Shown here piece by piece: positions 5,421 through 9,144 of a stretch of DNA of 9,144 nt. The stretch's first letter is position 1. Every line of letters begins with the position of its first letter. The position numbers and the translations under genes are program-made. The notes under the pieces are model-generated. The model had not been told where the DNA came from. It did no database searches and was given only the letters and a program-made list of their open reading frames with translations. Source of the DNA: Bacteroidales bacterium (GTDB taxonomy: Bacteria > Bacteroidota > Bacteroidia > Bacteroidales > JAADJA01); contig JAIOTR010000518.1 in assembly GCA_021106665.1 (NCBI GenBank), positions 1 through 9,144 of the forward strand. The letters are read 5' to 3'.

Positions 5421-6215
5421 ACCAATATTGCTGAACTTATTCTGTTTGTTTTCCGTTCCTGATTTTGGTTTGGAATCTATGGCTCTATAGATTGCTTCTT
5501 CAACACCTAATTCTCTGACATCAAACTCGAGATCACTAAACAGGCATGGCTTTATTTTTCCATTGGCTGTTAATCTCAAACGATTGCAAGATTCGCAATG
5601 CCCCCCATCTCCACCGATAACCCTGGAAAAGACTCCTTTTTCCAGATCCATTTCTTTAATATACCTGACCTCCAAATCATTTTCTTTGCAGAATACTGCT
5701 ACCTCCCGTGCATCGTCCTCCAATGGTGATTCCTTAATTACACAATTAATCTTAACGGGTAATAAACCGGCTTCCTTTGCAGCCCTGATACCTTTTAAAA
5801 CATTTTGGATGTCGCCCATTCTGGTAATTGCTTTATATTTTTCAGGGTTTAATGTATCAAGACTGATGTTAATCCTTTGTAATCCTACTTGTGCAAGCGG
5901 TTCGGCAAACTGATCAAGCAACACGCCATTCGTTGTCATTGCAAAATCCTTAATCCCGGGAATACCAGCAATCATTTTCACTAAATCCACCACTCCCCTG
6001 CGCACCAATGGCTCACCACCGGTAATCCTTACTTTATCAATTCCCAAGCTAACACTTACCTTAACTATTTCATGAATCTCTTCAAAAGTTAAAATATCGC
6101 TATGGCTGATCAAATCTACCCCACACTCCGGCATACAATAGGTACACCGCAGGTTACAACGATCGGTAACCGAAATACGCAAATAATTTATTTTCCTATT
6201 AAATCTGTCGTACAT
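5415..6215 (-). CDS. moaA: GTP 3',8-cyclase MoaA, compact form (radical SAM)
   Basis: Radical SAM enzyme for the first Moco step, turning GTP into 3',8-cyclo-7,8-dihydro-GTP; MoaC uses the product. The N-terminal [4Fe-4S] motif CxxxCxxC is Cys20, Cys24, Cys27 (TDRCNLRCTYCMPE); GGEPL is at 66-70. The second, GTP-binding cluster ligands are Cys207, Cys210 and Cys224 (CESCNRLRLTANGKIKPC, the CX2CX13C pattern), with Arg212 and Arg214 in the NRLRL stretch. The protein ends in NIGG, the conserved C-terminal Gly-Gly required for activity in this family. At 266 aa it is about 60 residues shorter than E. coli MoaA (329 aa); the loss lies between RYIKEMD (185-190) and Cys207, where only ~16 residues remain. 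All catalytic elements persist, so I read it as a natural compact variant rather than a deletion. It overlaps moeA by 17 bases. Confidence 0.95.
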   Translation of the reverse strand: MYDRFNRKINYLRISVTDRCNLRCTYCMPECGVDLISHSDILTFEEIHEIVKVSVSLGIDKVRITGGEPLVRRGVVDLVKMIAGIPGIKDFAMTTNGVLLDQFAEPLAQVGLQRINISLDTLNPEKYKAITRMGDIQNVLKGIRAAKEAGLLPVKINCVIKESPLEDDAREVAVFCKENDLEVRYIKEMDLEKGVFSRVIGGDGGHCESCNRLRLTANGKIKPCLFSDLEFDVRELGVEEAIYRAIDSKPKSGTENKQNKFSNIGG

Positions 6216-7374
6216 CCACCAAATCTCCTTTTTTTAATATTGTCTGTCCAATGGGAATCGATATCAATCCATTGGCTGAAGTTAAAGCATTAATATGTGC
6301 TGATCCATGATATTCCTGGGGGATAACCTCTCCTTTCTCATTGATCTGAACAGGCAGCCATGATAAGCGGGTTGATTTTTTCCGAATATAATCCTTACCC
6401 ATAGGCAACTTAATTGGGACCGGTTCATAATTATATCCCGATATTTTATAAACCAAAGGCTTCACCAATAGTTCAAACTGAACGAACGAAGAAACCGGAT
6501 TTCCGGGTAATCCAAAAATAAATTGTTTTTCTCTTACACCAAAAACTGTTGGCCTGCCGGGTTGTACAGCAATACTTTTAAATTTTATATCAACCCCAAG
6601 TTCATCAAGTATTTTTGGAACATAATCGAAATCACCCATGGAAACACCACCTGTTAAAAGTATAACTTCATTTTCTTCAAATGCTTTTGTAATCATTTCA
6701 CGTGTTGACTCTTCCGTATCCAAAGCTATTCCGATATAATTAGCTTCAACACTCATATTCATAATTTGAGCCATCAATTGCCAGGCATTGCTGTTTCTTA
6801 TCTGCGAAACGGCAGGTTTCACATCCGGTTCAACCAATTCATCACCGGTTGAAATAACTGCAACTTTAACTTTTTTATAAACCAGAGGATTAACACAACC
6901 GGCAGTAGCCATCACAGCAATATGCTGAGGTTTAATTAATGATCCCTTTTTTATTACAACTTCATTCTCTTTGATGTCCTCTCCCCTGAAACAAATATTA
7001 TCTTTGACTTTGTCTTTTACATACCTGATTTTATTTTCTGAAATTTCTTCAACATCTTCCACCATGATCACCGCATCAGCACCTTTGGGCATAGGAGCGC
7101 CGGTCATTATTTTGGAACACTGTTTTTTACCAACAACTTTTTTTGGCTCTTTACCGGCAGGAATTATTTCAATTACTTCCATTTCGCTCAATAAATCCTC
7201 TTTCCGGCAAGCATACCCATCCACAGCAGATTTATCAAACGGAGGCATTTCCATATCGGATCTAATGTCCTCAGCCAGAACACTGTTCAATGCCTGTGAA
7301 AAATCAATCCTCACTGTTTCTATAAGCCGAGCCGAATTTTCAACAATTTTTAATGCTTCCTCAAATGAGATCAT
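6199..7374 (-). CDS. moeA: Molybdopterin molybdenumtransferase MoeA
   Basis: Cytosolic enzyme that takes adenylylated molybdopterin and inserts molybdate to give Moco. The 391 residues from the ATG at 7374 match the usual length of about 400. Signatures in order are PPFDKSAVDGYA (44-55), TGAPMPKGADAVIMVEDVE (91-109), VISTGDELVEP (173-183), TGGVSMGDFDYVP (241-253, the MoCF-binding loop and acidic site), VQPGRPTVFG (270-279) and FGLPGNPVSSFVQFE (287-301), then the C-terminal beta-barrel domain IV to residue 391. The frame is open upstream to 7569, but that extra 65 residues is hydrophobic, unlike MoeA, and overlaps the divergent gene, so I chose the ATG starting MISFEEAL. First gene of the cluster; a -7 element lies 20 bases before the start. 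It is translationally coupled to moaA by a 17-base overlap. Confidence 0.97.
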   Translation of the reverse strand: MISFEEALKIVENSARLIETVRIDFSQALNSVLAEDIRSDMEMPPFDKSAVDGYACRKEDLLSEMEVIEIIPAGKEPKKVVGKKQCSKIMTGAPMPKGADAVIMVEDVEEISENKIRYVKDKVKDNICFRGEDIKENEVVIKKGSLIKPQHIAVMATAGCVNPLVYKKVKVAVISTGDELVEPDVKPAVSQIRNSNAWQLMAQIMNMSVEANYIGIALDTEESTREMITKAFEENEVILLTGGVSMGDFDYVPKILDELGVDIKFKSIAVQPGRPTVFGVREKQFIFGLPGNPVSSFVQFELLVKPLVYKISGYNYEPVPIKLPMGKDYIRKKSTRLSWLPVQINEKGEVIPQEYHGSAHINALTSANGLISIPIGQTILKKGDLVDVRQI

Positions 7375-7394
7375 AAAGATTAAATAAAACTTTT

Positions 7395-7402
7395 CAAAAT
7401 TA
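7395..7402 (-). promoter_or_regulatory. Candidate -7 promoter for the moeA-moaA-moaC cluster
   Basis: TAATTTTG on the minus strand is an exact TAnnTTTG match ending 20 bases before the moeA ATG. A good -33 partner is not seen. The 97-base space between moeA and the divergent gene is too small for a Moco riboswitch plus promoter, so I see no sign of cofactor-responsive RNA control here. Confidence 0.45.
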
Positions 7403-7427
7403 TAAAATAAAGATAACAGAGGATTAT

Positions 7428-7435
7428 TATTTTTG
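7428..7435 (+). promoter_or_regulatory. Candidate -7 promoter for the metallophosphoesterase gene
   Basis: TATTTTTG matches TAnnTTTG exactly on the plus strand and ends 36 bases before the ATG at 7472. It lies 25 bases from the oppositely oriented element for moeA, giving two divergent promoters in one short intergenic region. No clear -33 box. Confidence 0.45.
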
Positions 7436-7471
7436 AAAGCAAAATAAATATAAATCACATTAATTGATATT

Positions 7472-8329
7472 ATGAAATCATCTAACTGCTTCTTCGTTTC
7501 CGATATCCACGGAAGTATTTCCCGGTACAAAAAACTGATTGAAGAAATAAAAAAAGAAAAACCAGCCATTGTATTTTTCGGAGGCGACCTATTACCACAT
7601 GCTTTACGAAGAGTTGAAGGGTATAATGATTTTACAAATGATTTTCTTATCCCAGAATTCGTTAATCTTAAAAATGAACTAAAGGATTTTTACCCGGAAA
7701 TATTTTTGATTTTAGGCAACGATGATTTTCGCTCAGAAGAAAATAAAATGATTGAAGCCGAAAAATTGGGTATCTGGAAATATGTCCATTATAAAAAATC
7801 GCACTATGAAAACTTTAAAATATTCGGATATACATATGTTCCTATAACTCCTTTCAGGATCAAAGATTGGGAGAAGTATGACATTACAGAAAACGAAATC
7901 AGGCCGGGATGTATTCCTATATCTGATGGCTTCACTACTGTTAAACATGATTATACCACAGAACAAAGTACCATCGAAAAAGATCTGGAATTTCTGACCA
8001 GGGATGAAGATTTATCAAATGCTATCTTTATCATGCATTCTCCACCTTACAATACTTACCTTGACCGGGCTGGCTTAGATGGAATAAAAATCGAAAATAA
8101 GCCATTAGATGTTCATGTGGGAAGTGAAGCAATCCGAAAATTTATTGAAGAAAAACAGCCACTACTTACCTTACATGGTCATATTCATGAATCAACTGCG
8201 AGAACAGGACATTGGAAACAAGAGATTGGTAAAACAGTTTGTATGAATGTTTCCCATGGAGGGCAGGAATTGTGTCTTGTTAAATTTAATCTGGATAAAA
8301 TCCTGGAAGCAGATAGGATATTACTGTAA
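7472..8329 (+). CDS. Calcineurin-like metallophosphoesterase
   Basis: Cytosolic phosphoesterase of the calcineurin-like superfamily, 285 aa, no signal peptide. The dimetal-site motifs are complete and in order: DxH as Asp11/His13 (VSDIHGS), GGD with Asp39, GNDD with Asn83, a lone His189 in IMHSPPYNTYLDRAG, and GHIHE with His237 and His239. The spacing between GNDD and the His189 motif is about 105 residues, longer than in minimal members such as YfcE, and holds TYVPITPFRIKDWEKYD, so there is a cap or substrate-recognition insert. The substrate is unknown; candidates are nucleotides or phosphodiesters, and the family alone cannot decide. It diverges from moeA across 97 bases. A link to Moco metabolism is possible only by position. 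A strong hairpin follows the stop by one base. Confidence 0.88.
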   Translation: MKSSNCFFVSDIHGSISRYKKLIEEIKKEKPAIVFFGGDLLPHALRRVEGYNDFTNDFLIPEFVNLKNELKDFYPEIFLILGNDDFRSEENKMIEAEKLGIWKYVHYKKSHYENFKIFGYTYVPITPFRIKDWEKYDITENEIRPGCIPISDGFTTVKHDYTTEQSTIEKDLEFLTRDEDLSNAIFIMHSPPYNTYLDRAGLDGIKIENKPLDVHVGSEAIRKFIEEKQPLLTLHGHIHESTARTGHWKQEIGKTVCMNVSHGGQELCLVKFNLDKILEADRILL

Positions 8330-8330
8330 A

Positions 8331-8364
8331 CAAAAAATGGGATTTAAAAAAATCCCATTTTTTG
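8331..8364. terminator. Bidirectional hairpin terminator between convergent genes
   Basis: A perfect 15-bp inverted repeat (8331-8345 with 8350-8364) encloses a 4-base loop of A. The GGGATTT/AAATCCC core is flanked by A6 on the left arm and T6 on the right, so either strand yields a stem followed by a U-rich stretch. It begins one base after the phosphoesterase stop and ends 20 bases before the stop of the convergent TPR gene, so it can serve both. Confidence 0.88.
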
Positions 8365-8384
8365 TTTTAAAAGTATGTCTTATC

Positions 8385-9044
8385 CTATTTTACTTCTGCT
8401 GCAATTATCTCCTTAGCCTGGTTAATCGCCTTATTACAATTTTCATCATCAGGTTTGATGACCTGCGCTTTTTCAAGCATTGGTAATGACTTATTGAATT
8501 CGGCTTTTACTTTCTCCATTTCCAACTTGTATTTATCCGGATCGGATGAAGCCAAAGGAGTTACATCTGCCTGCATCTTGGTTGCGCCATTGAAGACATC
8601 CAGTCCTGACATGAGGTAATACTGGAATAATAGATCGTTTAACTTATCTTTATATTTAGGGCACTTTGTGATACCATCATTACAAACCTGTTCCATTGTT
8701 GTATAATCTTCCTTCTTCTTTAACACGGTTGCCTTATAATATACCGATTTACACGATTTATAATTCAGTTCGATAGACCTGTCGAAAAAACTGATCGATT
8801 TATCATAATCCTTAACTTTCAAGGCACATATGGCTGCATTGAAATACAAAGAAGTATCAGTTTTTCCGTCAGCTTCATATAAGTTGATCGCTTGTTCAAA
8901 AGAACTCAACCCGGTTTGGTAATCTTTAACTTTGTATGCTTCAGCGCCTTCAATTTTATAATCTTTTGCTGTTTTGTCCTGGGCATTCAATATAACTACA
9001 CCCAATACAAATACTACAGTTAGTAATAAATTTTTCATTTTCAT
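8385..9044 (-). CDS. Exported TPR-repeat protein of unknown function
   Basis: Predicted periplasmic or surface protein of 219 aa. A signal peptide is clear: MKMKN, a hydrophobic run LLLTVVFVLGVVIL (6-19), then NAQ, with cleavage near residue 22. The rest is helical tetratricopeptide-like: AEAYKVKDYQTGLSSFEQAINLYE (34-57), LYFNAAICALKVKDYDKSISFFDRSIELN (67-95) and VYYKATVLKKKEDYTTMEQVCNDGITKCP (101-129), with a more divergent helical part to the C-terminus (FNKSLPMLEKAQVIKPDDENC). TPR proteins act as protein-binding scaffolds; the partner is unknown. The frame is open upstream to 9143, but those residues are poor in signal-like character and include the likely promoter, so the ATG at 9044 is preferred; a second ATG at 9038 is equally plausible. 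No lipobox cysteine is seen. Confidence 0.85.
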   Translation of the reverse strand: MKMKNLLLTVVFVLGVVILNAQDKTAKDYKIEGAEAYKVKDYQTGLSSFEQAINLYEADGKTDTSLYFNAAICALKVKDYDKSISFFDRSIELNYKSCKSVYYKATVLKKKEDYTTMEQVCNDGITKCPKYKDKLNDLLFQYYLMSGLDVFNGATKMQADVTPLASSDPDKYKLEMEKVKAEFNKSLPMLEKAQVIKPDDENCNKAINQAKEIIAAEVK

Positions 9045-9081
9045 TTTATTATTGATTTCATTTATAATTTTAAAACGGCGG

Positions 9082-9089
9082 CAAAAATA
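9082..9089 (-). promoter_or_regulatory. Candidate -7 promoter for the TPR gene
   Basis: TATTTTTG followed by C on the minus strand matches TAnnTTTG exactly, ending 37 bases before the ATG at 9044. The -33 element is not evident in the AT-rich stretch upstream. The remaining ~100 bases to the window edge show no other gene. Confidence 0.45.
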
Positions 9090-9144
9090 ATAATTATATC
9101 TAATAACTTGTATAGATAATCTAGTTAACTTATTTTTTTGCAAA

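Noticed and set aside
7375..7471. Moco riboswitch before moeA
   Set aside because: The gap is 97 bases and shared by two promoters, it is almost all A and T, and no conserved multi-helix structure can be drawn.
7375..7569. N-terminal extension of MoeA by 65 residues in the same open frame
   Set aside because: The extension is hydrophobic and unlike any MoeA, overlaps the divergent phosphoesterase gene, and contains both candidate promoters. The ATG at 7374 gives the normal length.
8247..8486. Plus-strand open frame running through the terminator hairpin
   Set aside because: It crosses the stop of the phosphoesterase gene and the hairpin, and is antisense to the TPR gene. The peptide shows no signature.
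9045..9143. Upstream extension of the TPR protein from a TTG near the window edge
   Set aside because: It would bury the signal peptide 33 residues inside the protein and span the -7 promoter match.

Overview
The window looks like chromosomal DNA from a Bacteroidota (Bacteroidetes) bacterium, probably an environmental Bacteroidales/Marinilabiliales-type lineage. The reasons are AT-rich DNA, Bacteroidota-style Mrp and MoaA protein variants, short lipoprotein-free signal peptides ending in Q, little use of Shine-Dalgarno sites, and the Bacteroidota -7 promoter element TAnnTTTG a few tens of bases before most leading genes. No rRNA, tRNA, CRISPR array, transposase or phage gene is visible. The genus assignment is a guess; the phylum is fairly secure.

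Layout. Bases 1-1070 (minus) hold most of mrp, an iron-sulfur carrier ATPase cut by the left edge. A divergent gene (1199-1870, plus) encodes a small exported metallo-beta-lactamase-fold protein. It runs convergently into a minus-strand series: a DivIC/FtsB division protein (1880-2176), an HD-domain protein (2258-2812) and a DUF1801 protein (2861-3214).

The centre of the window (3336-7374, all minus) is a molybdenum-cofactor (Moco) cluster. In transcription order it is moeA, moaA, moaC, a two-gene toxin-antitoxin-like pair, then a MOSC-MogA/MoaB fusion. MoaA and MoaC make cyclic pyranopterin monophosphate from GTP. The MogA-type domain adenylylates molybdopterin and MoeA inserts molybdate. 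The MOSC domain probably handles sulfur or the finished cofactor. Molybdopterin synthase (moaD/moaE) and its activator are not in the window and must be encoded elsewhere if the pathway is complete. A calcineurin-like metallophosphoesterase (7472-8329, plus) diverges from moeA. A perfect bidirectional hairpin terminator separates it from a convergent exported TPR-repeat protein (8385-9044, minus).

The most unusual signal is not a gene. Three intergenic gaps of the Moco/toxin-antitoxin segment (3239-3336, 4278-4319, about 5380-5420) are filled with degenerate 7-bp-periodic DNA. Two of the three begin with nearly the same heptads, and each abuts a stop codon. I did not see such periodicity in the other gaps. 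Other points worth a second look are the toxin-antitoxin-like pair lodged inside the Moco operon with its own candidate promoter, a MoaA about 60 residues shorter than usual, an Mrp lacking the C-terminal CxxC, and the unusual start region of the exported beta-lactamase-fold gene.
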